NCBI GenBank assembly: GCA_038380795.1
Contig: CM076261.1
Location: forward strand, 92,092,418-92,156,417
From: Pyrocephalus nanus
Lineage: Eukaryota; Chordata; Aves; Passeriformes; Tyrannidae
Length of the DNA: 64,000 bases
Reading direction: 5' to 3'
Shown here piece by piece: positions 48,885 to 60,930 of the stretch. The first letter of the stretch is position 1; each line of letters begins with the position of its first letter. A model generated the notes under the pieces. That model made no database searches and had not been told where the DNA came from. It worked only from the letters and a program-made list of their open reading frames with translations. Both the position numbers and the translations under genes were made by a program.

Positions 48885-51800
48885 CCCCACAGATTCAAGT
48901 GGTGTAGAGTGCTGGAGATGGATTTTTGCCTTTGATCACAGAATTTTGAACTTCCTGCCTCCTATGACTACCGGAGGATGTCATGGCAAAACACTTGCTG
49001 TTCTTTGCATGCCATACTATAGCACTGGCAATTGATTTTTTGATTTTAATTTTTGTCAGAGGCTGATATGAATGGTTTACCGGCCTATGAAGGCAAGCAT
49101 GTGGAATAAATGTTTCATAGACTTTTACGTACTGCACATTTATTATGCACTTGTTTATAATTGTAAGAATTGAACTTATTGAACCAAGTAATCTAGTCCA
49201 GCATTTGTATGTTCATTTTGGTGTAACCAGTTCTTTAATCAGGCAAACTATTTCAGTGACTTTTTAAACTCTCCTTATTCAATTAATTTGTGTGTAAATA
49301 CAATAATCTAAACAAGTCTGGGTTGTAACCACTTGCTGAAGTGGTGAACTTGCAGTACAGTCTGCATTTAGCTAAGCCACTTGAGCCCAGTTGAGGAAAC
49401 AATCTCATTTCAGGGAAGCATTTAAACACAATCAAGAATAATTGCTTGAGATGACTGGGATTATGATGGCTGGATTTGCAAGGATTTCCAAGACAAACAG
49501 GACACTGCAGTAGGGCCTCCCATGTTTACAGTTAATGGAGTACCAGGGAACTATGTGACCAAGACCTTGTTCAGATAAATCAGAAGTTAGGAAACAATTA
49601 AGCAACCAGACTTAGATTTACTGGATGGAAAGGGGAAATAACTGCCTTAGAAAGCATCTGTACTCCTGGTTGTGGTATAACTCTTAACTGCTCATCTGAC
49701 TAAATTTGCAGCACAGATGGATGGTCTGGCCCAGTGGTCACTTCCAGCTGCGTTGGAGTTTTTTGAGACTCATTCTGAGAGACCTTTGAATTTCTATGGG
49801 TTCCACAATGCTGACGTTCCAGCAGTTTGGAGAATGGTCTTATTTTACCTCACTGTGTAATACCATGACAAGTCTCAGTTTCTTCCAATTCTATTTTTCT
49901 TTTGTGAAATAGCACATAACTCCACCCACCACCAAGTGGTGGTAAAATCAAAGAGGTTTGCAGGAGTCACTTCTGTTCCTAAGTACTCACACTCTTTATA
50001 GGTTGTGGAGGGGAAATAGCAATGAATATGCAGTGTTTGTTCTTGTTTCCTGCTAAAACTTTTACACTTGTTTTTGCCCTTTTTGTTAAGACACTGGGTT
50101 AATACCTGGGTAATGCCCAGAGTCTCCAGTGGGAGGTTTGAATACACAGTGTTATTAAAGTGAGCTGTAGTTCACTTGACCAGAAAACAGAAATTATTAA
50201 GGGCACAAGCCAGGCTGACCTTTTTTATATTTCTTCGGTTCTAAAACCTTGTTCTCAGGAAGATCTTTCTCATGCTCCTCTTGTTTTCCTCTTGGGTGGT
50301 CAACAGCAGAAGCACGGAGTACAAGTCAGGTGATAAGAAGATTTCTCAGCGGGGCTAGAATTAAAAAAAAGATCCAGAATCACTGGAGCCAAAGCTATGA
50401 AGACTTGCCAAATCTGCTCTTAACCTAGCTCTGCTACAAGAAATTATTACCTATCTTTACACCCTGCTTTCCATCTGGCTTTCCTTTGGTTGCCTAAAAT
50501 AAAAAAAAATTAAAAAAACCCAGTTCTTCATTTTTATTTGTATAAGCAAGATGTCAATGGCACTTTGAGCATTAAACTGTGTTAAGTAGTCAACACACTT
50601 CTCAACAAAGCAGTTGAGAAAAAAGATCTTGAAAGACTGTATTAAACAAGTGAAGACAAGAGTAACACAACACATGAGATTCACAGATAAACAAACAAAG
50701 GCCTTATCTAAACACGTCTACAACTATTTTGAAATTATTAAAGAGTCACAATTTTTTCACTTTGGAAGAATGGATAAATAAGCAGCATTTAAAGCTTTTA
50801 ACAGTGAGACCTGTGGTCTCATATTTTATTGATTCAGGTACTATTTATCTCCTTGTATATTTCCCTGCAACTCAACAAAAATGGTTCCTATTATTTTCTA
50901 TTCCTTTCAGAAAAAAAAAAAAAAATCAAACGTATCCTGGCTGGGAGAAAAGCCAAAATGTTGAAAAGATATGATGAATGAGTGTAGACATTAGCTGAAG
51001 CAGGAACACTGAACAAAAAATGCCAAGCATCGGCATGATACTGCTTTTATTGTCACTAGAGAATCTGAAGGTTCTATTTGTTAAAACATAAGCACTTATT
51101 TTTTTTCAATTTAATACTTAACTCTGTATAGACTGCATGATGGCTATTTTTAATTAAATGTCTACCTCTGTCACAACCAGTCCCTAAGTAGACAAGCTGG
51201 AAACCACAAAAGGTATCCAAGGTATCCACTGTGGCTGCTGTTGGTTGGTTCCTGAGATGCATGAGGGAGCTGTTCCATACTGGCTCCCAGAGCAAGAAGA
51301 CAATTTTCTTCTTCCCCATGCAAGCAGAAATGTGCAGGCAAGAGAGGTTTATGGAAACCTTTTCCTCACTGCAGAATTTTCCTGGATTACAAATGCCCCA
51401 GTCATTTGAAACTTGGCTCCAAAGAGCAACAAAGCTTTTTGGTGATGTTTCCATGGAATTTAAGGTTTCGTTCGGTTCTGCAAACATTGTGAAATGCCCT
51501 GCTGTGTCCTTGACATCCACAGATATGACATGGGTCCTGTGGAAGACTCACAACACAACAGAGACAAGGCGGGAAGCACCAAAAAGTCTAAGATGGTGTT
51601 AAGTAGTTAAGTTTATGCTGCGGGCACTAAGGGAATTATGAGCTGAGTCTTGTCACTGTGCTTTCACACTGTACCCTAAAATTTGACCTGGGTGATTTTG
51701 ATTTTCTAATCCAGACAGAACAGTCAGTCCTTTTCAGCACGCACCAGTAAACAAAATTTGCTCTGTCCAGCTCAGTTATCTCGGCATGAGTCGGTTGCCA

Positions 51801-54800
51801 GGCAAAGATGTGCAGCTGTGCTGGTGCAGTGCTACACCCAGGGCAGGAAAATCAGTCTCCCAGTGAACCCTTTAGAATGCTCGTAGGTCCTGGATCTGGC
51901 ACACAAGTGGCCAGTCTGATGCCCAGGCAATGTGATCCGGGCTCTTTCTGTGCATCACTCCATGTATTAGCAGCAGCCACTTTCTGTGAGACGTGCATGC
52001 CTGGAGCAGAGAATAAATTCCTGCTTACTTTTAATCTCAGACCTCCAAGCTTGAGCTTGGGTGTTACCTCTTAATATCAAGGCTTCTGAAAGGACTTAGG
52101 TGAGTCTTTAGGCACTCTAATATCTCAGGCTTGCCAAGTGCCCTTTCAGCAGCCTCAGTACCTTGAGGTCAGCTAAAACTGTGCTTGGTAGTAGCCTGCA
52201 TACACTTCCTCACTTCTTGCCCTCTGCTCCAGCTCCTTCAAGGAGCCACTCATTGCTATAAATCCATCTCCCACTTTTTTGCAGGTTAGACATGTTTTCC
52301 ACCTTGTGGATGCTGGAGGGGTGAAATGTTTCCCCTTTTTGAGGAGTGCCTTAGCAGCACATGCTTAGACATGTTTTTTTCAGGAAGGATGTGCCCCCGA
52401 GGAAGTCTGAGAAATGGAAGAGCTGATGAGACTAAACTACAGGGTTTTTTCAGCACGAGTCTTTACTCAGAATGAAAGATTCAAATAAGATTATAGCTAT
52501 AAACAGAGCTCTTTCTGATCTTCTACATAGCTCAGGGCAGCTCTGAGTTGTCCTCTGCAGTTCCTTCAAGAGATGGCAGAAGATCTATCTGCTCAAGGTG
52601 TCTACTCAATCAGAATGTAGGAAAATCCCACCCTCAAGTGGATAAATAAATCTTCTATTGGTCTACAGTCTGCTTTTATCAGCACTGTATCTGAAAAAAA
52701 AAAACAAACCACCAGGTACAGAACTTCTCTTAAGATCTAAACCAGCAATGGAGCTCAACACAAACCAGCAAGAAACAATGAACAGTCTTTAAGTTCCCTG
52801 GCTTCACTGGAAGTCCAAGAATTGCTCCTGCTTACCTGTGCAGGGTTTTAATGAGGTCAACATTTGCTAGAGCCATTTCAGCTGATGTCTGAGCTGCAGA
52901 ATCACTGCCTGTCAGCTCCATGACCTGTGATAGCAGACTCAGCTCAGGCACACTTAGCTCACTGTCTGGGACACATTTAAAGCTCTTTGTTTTCTTTATG
53001 AGATGAGGATTTGCCAACCCCAGTACTTCTATACAGTGACAGCTTAACTGCTGATGTCAGATTTTGCTGAAAAATGAGTTAATTTATGATTGCATGAAAT
53101 GTTTGTCAAAAAGACAAAACACTCGGATCTGTTGGCAGTATATAAAACTATAAATACTAGAGAACATAGTGACAGGAGCCACCATTTATTAAAATTATGG
53201 CCTGTAATGTTTTCAATAACCCCTTTCATTTGATTATTATTATTTCGCACTGGGAGGTTTCTAAAACCGTATGATCCAGTCAGGCAGAGCACTCTGAGAA
53301 TACAGGTGGGCAGCAAGTTCCAGCATGAAGGACTGGGAAAGGGGCACAAGTAGGGATGGGAGGAAAGTCTGTCATCACATTTAGTCATCCTGAGACTTCT
53401 CCATAGGCAAGTCCCACCACTCCTTCTGCTAGAGGTGCTGCTTCTTTTCCTGTGATGTGCTGCTCCTTATCCAGTGACTTTCTGATGTCTTTACTACAGC
53501 TGCTTGGATAGTAATGATGGAAGAGTAACACTAGGAAAGTAAAAGGCAAGCTGTCTTCCTCCTGGCATTCTGATTCCACTCTGAAAAACTGACCCCTCCT
53601 TTGGTTTATTGCCAAGAGTCACAGTTGCATTTGGCAACCACTCCTGATCCATGAGTTCATCAGGGATCTTGGTGCACTGAACAGGGTGGAGACCCATTCT
53701 TACAAGCTGTTCTTGTTCACTCCCACCCAGCTCCTGCTTGCTTTGGATCCCAGATCACTCCAAGAAGCAGTCTTCCCTTCAGCTGTACTCTCTCCTTGCT
53801 ATTTGTGCCACTGATCAGGACTCTGCTGTGCCAGTCCTCAGACAGCTGCAGAACAGGGGCCTTGCTGTACTGAGCCTAGAGGCTCTTGCATAAAGAGCAG
53901 GAAAGGAATTAGATGTCCAGAGAAAGCAAATAATTTACTTGAGCATAAATTACGACAGAACTGATGACAGATCTTAGGTGTCCTGACATAAAGCTTAACT
54001 CCATGTCCGCTGGTCCTGCCACTTATTCTTTTTGTCACTGCCCTAACCTGTCTTTCATATTTATTCCTATTGTATTTTCATGCACACTATTCCCTTTTTA
54101 TGAGGGCCTTTCACTCGAAGGGGAATTTCCTGAACTTCATGTTCTTCTACCTTGTCCTTTGCTTCACTAAAGTTTTTTTTCCTGGTCCTGGCCCCCAGTG
54201 GATTTCATTTCCTCACATTTGCTTTAGAGTTTGTATGTCTCAAGTTGGTTTTGATTGTGTTTGTCCAGAAACCAAGCAAAGAACCATCAGTATGAGAGCA
54301 GCAAACTTCCAGACAAACAGCATTGCAGAGTCACTCCACTGTCAAGGCATGAGCCTTTCCACAGTGTTTGCTCCAGTTCTCTGTTTATCTTGGTTTTAAA
54401 TAGACTGTCCAGTCATTCCTTTGGGGAAGTGCAGTGTATTGCTCAGCACTTAATCACTGTCATTTATTGGCACTGCTATGCCAGAGAGGCAATCCCCTTT
54501 CCACAAAGCTTGCAACTCCAGTCAGGTTCCTCTCAAATCGGACTCATGTCAATGTCATGAAGATATTTCCATTATTGAGATGGCCATGAATCTGTGCTTT
54601 GAGTAATACCAACCTCCTCTGTTAATCTTAACAAAAAGCCAAGTATTTCTTTTATACTAAAATTTGGAGGTGGGAGCATGAGTTCTAGGGGAAAGTGTGA
54701 CTGGAAGATACATGCTTCTTTTTGCCATTTTGATTCTTTGGGTTCAATTCAGTTCCTCAAAAATAAATGTGTAGTGACTTTTGAGATGCCAGGGACACCT

Positions 54801-55077
54801 AGCACTGCTGCACATGCCACAGGAGCCACAGGACAGTTTCAGGCAGGATATGCTTGAGACTCTGAAGAGGTCCTAGATGCCTTTCATCAAGCAACTAGAC
54901 TGTGCCACCTTTCCTGCTGAGCCCAAAACAAGAGTGTAGTAAGACAGGAAATAACAGCCTGGGAAATGTGATAAGCTAAGCTTGAAATTGTGCCCTACTA
55001 CACTCCTGTTTCAGGCTCAATTTTTTCCTGACATGACTGAGACCCCTCTGCCCCTTGATCCCCACTTGCCCTTACCT

Positions 55078-55122
55078 CTGAAGAGGAGGAGTAACAACTG
55101 CTGAAGAGGAGGAGTAACAACT
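55078..55122. repeat. 23-bp tandem duplication
   Basis: Two copies of 'ctgaagaggaggagtaacaa' plus 'ct' lie in direct tandem, separated by one base. They are identical over 22 bp, so the duplication is recent or under conversion. Confidence 0.95.
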
Positions 55123-55245
55123 CAGTATCCCAGAACATCTTGTCTAATCTGTACAGCCAGCTGGGGTAGAGATGTGATCAAGGAAAACCACACATTGTGA
55201 GAGAATTTTTCTGGGTTTTTCAGGAGAAGTTCTGGTCATCACAGA

Positions 55246-55267
55246 TTTTTTTTTTTTTTTTTTTTTT
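55246..55267. repeat. T22 homopolymer
   Basis: A pure run of 22 T on the plus strand. Confidence 0.95.
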
Positions 55268-58200
55268 GCTTGGAGGGAAAAACTATTAAGATAAATGGCC
55301 AGTACAGGGATGTGGTCCCTTGATCTTGAAAGCATGAGCAGTCAGGCAAAGAAACTGCATTAGCAGAAAACACAGATAGCTGCAGCAGTTAACCTATTCC
55401 AGTACTTAGAGGGTCAAAGTAATGCTAAATATGCTTTCCTATTGGGAAATATTGTCATGAAAGGGCACTCTGAAGACATCATACTGAGTTTCTAAGATTT
55501 CCCAGATCAGTAGGTATTTGAAGAACTGAGTTGTGGTACTCAGCAGTGGTGCTCCCAAAGGTTCTCAGCAGTGTGTCAGTTTCTCATGTTTCCAAAAGCA
55601 TTTGTGATGCTAAACACTCCTCGTGAAGTCTGAGTGTCTCTCTACACAAGCTGCTTTAACAGCAAACTTTCATTTTTCCTGGTATTTTTACATTAATAGA
55701 GCAAAGAGCTTCAGTCATTCCATCTTCCTGCATTGAGGAGATGGGGTTTTGCTGCCAAGAGAAGAGTCAACACTGAGCAGTTTTGCTGAAAGATTGCACA
55801 TGTAATCATAGGGAAAGATATTGTCTAAGAGGCAAAGAAAATTAATAGATGCTTTTAATTACATGATCAATTCATCATGATGTATCAGATTAGCCCCGGT
55901 TAAGGGTCAAAATTCCACCCACCCACTCCCTCCTCCTCTGCTACCCTTTCTGGAACCTATTTCCCCCCCAAGGCACCCCAAACTGTCCTTACAGAGACCT
56001 CTCTGCAGCCCAACTGCCAGCACATGGGCTTGTGCACCTGGTACACATGAGAACAGTCTTAAGGTATTTCAGTTTTAAGGAGAACTATCAATCTGGTTTA
56101 GCTTCAAAAGTCAATTGAAAGAATATTGTAGTGGCAGTACAAATTGAAAGTAAATTATAAAATTAGAGGAAATTTACATTTGGTGGGTCTTACAGGGTAT
56201 TCATAACTTGGGATAGTTGAAGGCAGGGGGATATTTGGGCAGGCTCAGCCTCCCCTCTTCAAACTGTGGGCTCACAGAGATGAACTCCAGAGGTACGTTA
56301 TCGAGTAGGTGGGGCAATGGCAGAGCTCTTACCATCTTCAGCAAGTGAAGGAAAAAGCCACATGAGCCTTAAGCAAACACAAAGTACAGATTTGTGTCTT
56401 AGCCAGGAAATGAGCCTGCTGCCCATCACTGACCCCCTGAAGCCCAGGACAAGGGTATGGCAATGAGGCAAGGCAGGCAACCACTGCACAGAAAGTCCTT
56501 CTCTTCGTGTGGACAAAGACTGCTTGAACCAAGCCACAGGGATCAGTCTTAACCTCTCAGCTTGCTCCTCAGAGCAGTTATGAGTCAGACCCTTATGCTG
56601 GTTTACTTATTTGGTTTACCCACTGTTCGGTCCCTGTTGCTGGGGTTCAGTTGAGTTGGATGCATGACAATTTGCTAAAGTGGTTCTCAAGTGGAGAAAA
56701 AGCAAGTTTAAAACACAGTAGAGAGAAGAACACACTTTTGACAGCAGATTTTTTTGGTCCTCCTGGAAGCCATTTTGAAAAGAGGTAATAGGTTGACAGA
56801 ACACTTTAATATCACAGTTAGCCAAGCTGGACACCATCAAGAAAGATTCCAGATGCTGAAATCGCAAGGGAAGAAAAAGTGGCAATGAAGTAAATAACGC
56901 AGCAATGTCTCTTTTCTCCCTCACAGCTCTGACAACAAGTAAATTAGCTTTGATGGTTTTAAACACCACAACTGAAACTCCAAAGAAACAATTTTATCAC
57001 TGTGCTTGCAAATTCCCCACCCTGGAAAGGGTAGGCTTCATCTGCCTGCTGTTTTATCCGTCTTCCATACTACTGCAGATATAAATTCTGCTTTTAAAAA
57101 ATAAATAAATAATAAGAGGTTTAGATCTTGTATCTCAGCCAAGATTCAGTGTACTTTTCAACGTCAGCAAATTGGAAAATCTCAGTGTAAGTTGGAAGTT
57201 GAAATAAATGAGCTCTGAGATCTCTAGCTTGGTGGGAAGATTTGTTTTGTCTTTTCTTCATCTTGGCTGCTTGTTTTTTGCTATTTTTTTTTTCCTGAGA
57301 TTTCTTGCCTCTTTTCTTACGATGTCACAATTAAAACAAACAAAAAAAAAAAATTGATGGTGCAGTCTGTTCAGGAAAATGGAGAAGAAGGCAAAGTGAC
57401 TGACCAGTTGAAGACATCACAAGTAGGCACTTTTCTAGTGAAAAAGGTGGGGAAGGTCCAGCTGCCTCTGCAGATGCCAAATCCAAAGACCCATTTCCAG
57501 AGCCTGGACTGCTTGCAGAGACTGCATTGTGAAGAGAAGGCATTAAATTCCATGAAACAGCCCATAGGAAAAAGAAATTGCTCTCCCTACCCTCTTCATT
57601 GACCCTCCCTCTCCAGCCAAGACCTCCCAAAGGTTCAGTCAGCCCCTGTGATGTTCAGAATGGCAAATCCTATTCTGGTGTGTGATTTTATAGCAGAAAC
57701 CTTGCACTTGGCAGAGTTCTCAGAGTCTCAGCAGAAGGAAAGGAGTTTTCTGAAAAGGATCTATAAAAGACACTCATGAAAGCCAAAAGCACCCATGTGA
57801 GGAAATACAAAATGCCAAAGAGAGACTAATCTCTCTCTTCTTCATCATCTAAGTGTCTTAGGGCAGTGTTCATTTAAACCCTCTCCTTAAGACAGGGGCT
57901 ACCTGTCAAAGAGACTAGTGGAAGTGCAAGGGTCTGCCTAGGATGTAATGTGGAACCACATGTATGAAACCTCTGGGAATGCAAGCCAAGACAGATCCTG
58001 ATAGTTTTGTTTCCCTGTAAGCCAGTTTTGCTTGGTAAGATCTTATCCCATACTGTTCCCCTCTTATAAAAGGTGAGGAGCCTTGCCTGGAGTAGCAGGC
58101 AGGATTATGAAGTTAACACCAAGCTGAGCAATGTCAAAATCTTATCAACTATAAGAGGATGTTATTTTGAAACTGTGGGTGAAAACACACAAAGAAAAAC

Positions 58201-59996
58201 AAGCTACCATAATGAATTTCAAGAAGTAATTTAATGTTACTTATAACAGGGGAGTACAATCACTCAGACTGATGAACAGTCTAATTAGGAGTAATTTATG
58301 AATAATAATTCAATCTAAATAGCCTGTGTGTGTATGTGTGTTTGTGCAAATAGTGAGTCTGCCTCAGCACTTGGTAATCCTGTGAGTGTTTTGGCAAGGG
58401 GGCTAATGAACCATAAAGTACAGAGATCTAGTTGTCTGACAATGCTTCATAATAGTAAGAGGAAACAAAGTGTGAAAAAGGGATGGGATATGAATGCATT
58501 AAATGCTGCTTGGGGTTTTTTTACATTCATATAATAAGAGGGAGCCACCAACGAATGGAATTGTACCAGGCAGCACCAGATGTGTTTCAGATGCATTCTT
58601 TGATCACTCATGCTCCTGAAGCAGAGAAGATTTTGTTTTGCCTTAGTTTTAAGAATCACACACCAAATTCCTTGTTGCAAGATTATTAAAAATATTTTTA
58701 TCTGTCATAGAAAAAGCTATGAATTCCCTGAGAGGAGAAATACAGAAAAACAAATCCCTCCTATGATCTGTTGCGAAGCAATGGTTGCAGACCCAGCATC
58801 AAGTTTTTATTTATTTTTGTCTCTCGTTCTTATCTCTTGAACAAGTGTTTCTAAGGAGGATTAGATTTATAGTGCTGATAATGTGCAGACCAATATTTCT
58901 TGGCAAACTGCAGAAGGAACCAAAGGAAGAAAACATAGTGTTTTCCATTTCTTTGTTTCTTTGCAAGGAACACTCATTAAGAACTTTGCTGAGAGATTAC
59001 ACTGGTTTAATCAGTGTCTCTTTTTATTTTTTTCCCACTCAGACATAAGATATATAAGTAGGAGAATATAAACAACAGTAGGAGTGAAGAACTGCCTAAT
59101 TTTTACGTAGAACACTGGAGAAACCACTACTGCAGTGCTGTCTGCAGTTTTCTTGTCTGCATTCTAGGACAACAACATAGGGCTGAGAGATATGGAGAAA
59201 AACTGCAAGAGAATGTTTGGAGTGGGCTTGGGAGTCAGGAGAGGCTTCTGTGCAGATTATATCAGGATCCATGATCTCTTCTTTCACCTCTGCTTCATAT
59301 CAAAATCTCCCACCTTCTTTTTGTAATAACTCAGGAACATCCAGTTCCACCTTCTCCCACACTAATAACTTGTGCCCTCTGACCATGTGATTTCTTTATT
59401 TCCTCCCCAAAAAGACTTTCACCTTCTACCAAAGTAGCCCCTAGTGATACTCAGTACAGCCACACTCAAGTCCCAGTCCAACATCTAGCAAGGATTCCCT
59501 TCACAGTTCACCTCTCTAACACCCATCCAACCTCTCTTCACATCCCACCTTCAGGGCCATCACAACACTTCTGCCAAGCTGAGCTTGCTCACAGCTGCAC
59601 AGGGCTACAAGCACATGGGACATGTGGGCATATGGGGAGCACGTTAACCCCAGTAGGCAACCAAGCATCACACAGGCATTCAGCCACTCCCCTCCAGCAG
59701 GGTGAGGGAGAGTATCAGAAGGGTAAAAGTGAGAAAATTTGTGGTTTGAGATAAAGACAGCTTAACAGATGAAAACTGGGTTCACAGGAGAAGCAAAATA
59801 AGTAATTCATTCACTAATTCCCATCAGCAGGAGGATTTTTAGCCAGTTCCAGGAAAGTAGAAATTCGTCATGCATAACAGTGACTTAGGAAGACAAACGT
59901 CATACGTACAAATGTCCCTCCCTTCCTCCTCCTTCCCTCTAACTTTATATGCTGAGTATGACATCCTATGGTATGGAACACCTCTTTGGTCAATTT

Positions 59997-60260
59997 ATAG
60001 AATCATAGAATTTTTGAGGTGGGAAAAGATCTCCAAGGTCATCAAGTTCAACCTTTGACTGAACACCACCATTTCAACTGAACCACAGCACTAAGTGCCC
60101 ACATCCAGGTGGGTTTTTTTTAACACCTCCAAAGATGGTGACAACACCATCTCCCTGGGCAGGCTGTTCCAGTGCTTGACAACCTTTTCAGGGAAGAATT
60201 TTTTCCTGATATCCAACCTGAACCTCCCCTGGTGAAGTTTGAGATCGTGTCCTGTGTCAC
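59997..60260 (-). mobile_element. CR1 LINE, 3' end, reverse orientation
   Basis: The terminus 'tagaatcatagaatttttga' is followed by 'tctccaaggtcatcaagttc', 'gaacaccaccatttcaactg', 'ccctgggcaggctgttccag', 'gggaagaattttttcctgat' and 'gaacctcccctggtgaagtt'. This is the 3' UTR and nearby ORF2 end in reverse complement. It stops near 'gatcgtgtcctgtgtcac'. Confidence 0.94.
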
Positions 60261-60491
60261 AGCTGTGTCACGGCTTTCACGGGTGTGGAAAAGGAAGAAG
60301 CTTTGAGGGAAGTAAACAGGGAAAAAAAGGCAGTAAAAATGCAAAACTCACAGGAAATTTCATCAGTGAGGGCTCCTGCCTAAAAGAGCACAAGAGGGAC
60401 AGGGTGCTTTGCTTGAGAATTGTTCAGCTAAAGAAACATTTATTCAGCTTTGGCTTTTTCCAAAGAGGTAATTAGGTAGCTTCTCAAGACC

Positions 60492-60558
60492 TTTTTTTTT
60501 TTTTTTTTTTGACATTGTTTTCCATTATCTTTCTTGGGTTTGTTTTTTTTTTTTTTTT
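60492..60558. repeat. paired T19 and T16 homopolymers
   Basis: T19 at 60492-60510 and T16 at 60543-60558, separated by 32 bp. Confidence 0.95.
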
Positions 60559-60885
60559 CCAATGTCTGAGACTCAAGCAGCTCTATAAAGAGATACAGAC
60601 AAATACTCTAATAAATCTGACTTCTCTCTACTTAGTCTTCTATCTAGGGAGTTACTTTCTTATATAAAATCAATTATAACTTTTTTTGGAAAACTGATTG
60701 ACTCTGCCAAGTAATCATGATGTAAGTAACTCAGATTTATTTCAAGCCACATTCTTCTTTGCAGTTTGCAGTAGAAGATGAGAAACAAGGGAAAGGCAAT
60801 ATATATCAACCTGTAACGCATTGTTCACATGCAGTAGTTCATGGTACTCGGGAGTAACACCTAAAATAGCCCACAGAATGGGGAA

Positions 60886-60930
60886 AATATAAATATAGAG
60901 GTATATAGATACACAGATACATAGATATCT
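60886..60930. repeat. imperfect (TAGATA)n-like repeat
   Basis: AT-rich sequence with repeated 'atagata' and 'acagata' units, imperfect. Confidence 0.7.

Larger units (their letters stand above)
48885..59996. other. 11-kb stretch without recognised mobile elements
   Basis: The longest part of the window with no CR1 or LTR. Features seen: a T22 run (55246-55267), a 23-bp tandem duplication (55078-55122), opposite-strand open frames at 51074-51602, a possible old LTR tail near 51990-52075, and minus-strand segments with splice-like ends at 52836-53066 and 56333-56855. No protein family is recognised. Confidence 0.45.

Noticed and set aside
48536..48898. 120-codon minus-strand frame as a gene
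   Set aside because: It is a remnant of the CR1 ORF2 C-terminal part, without catalytic residues or a start context.
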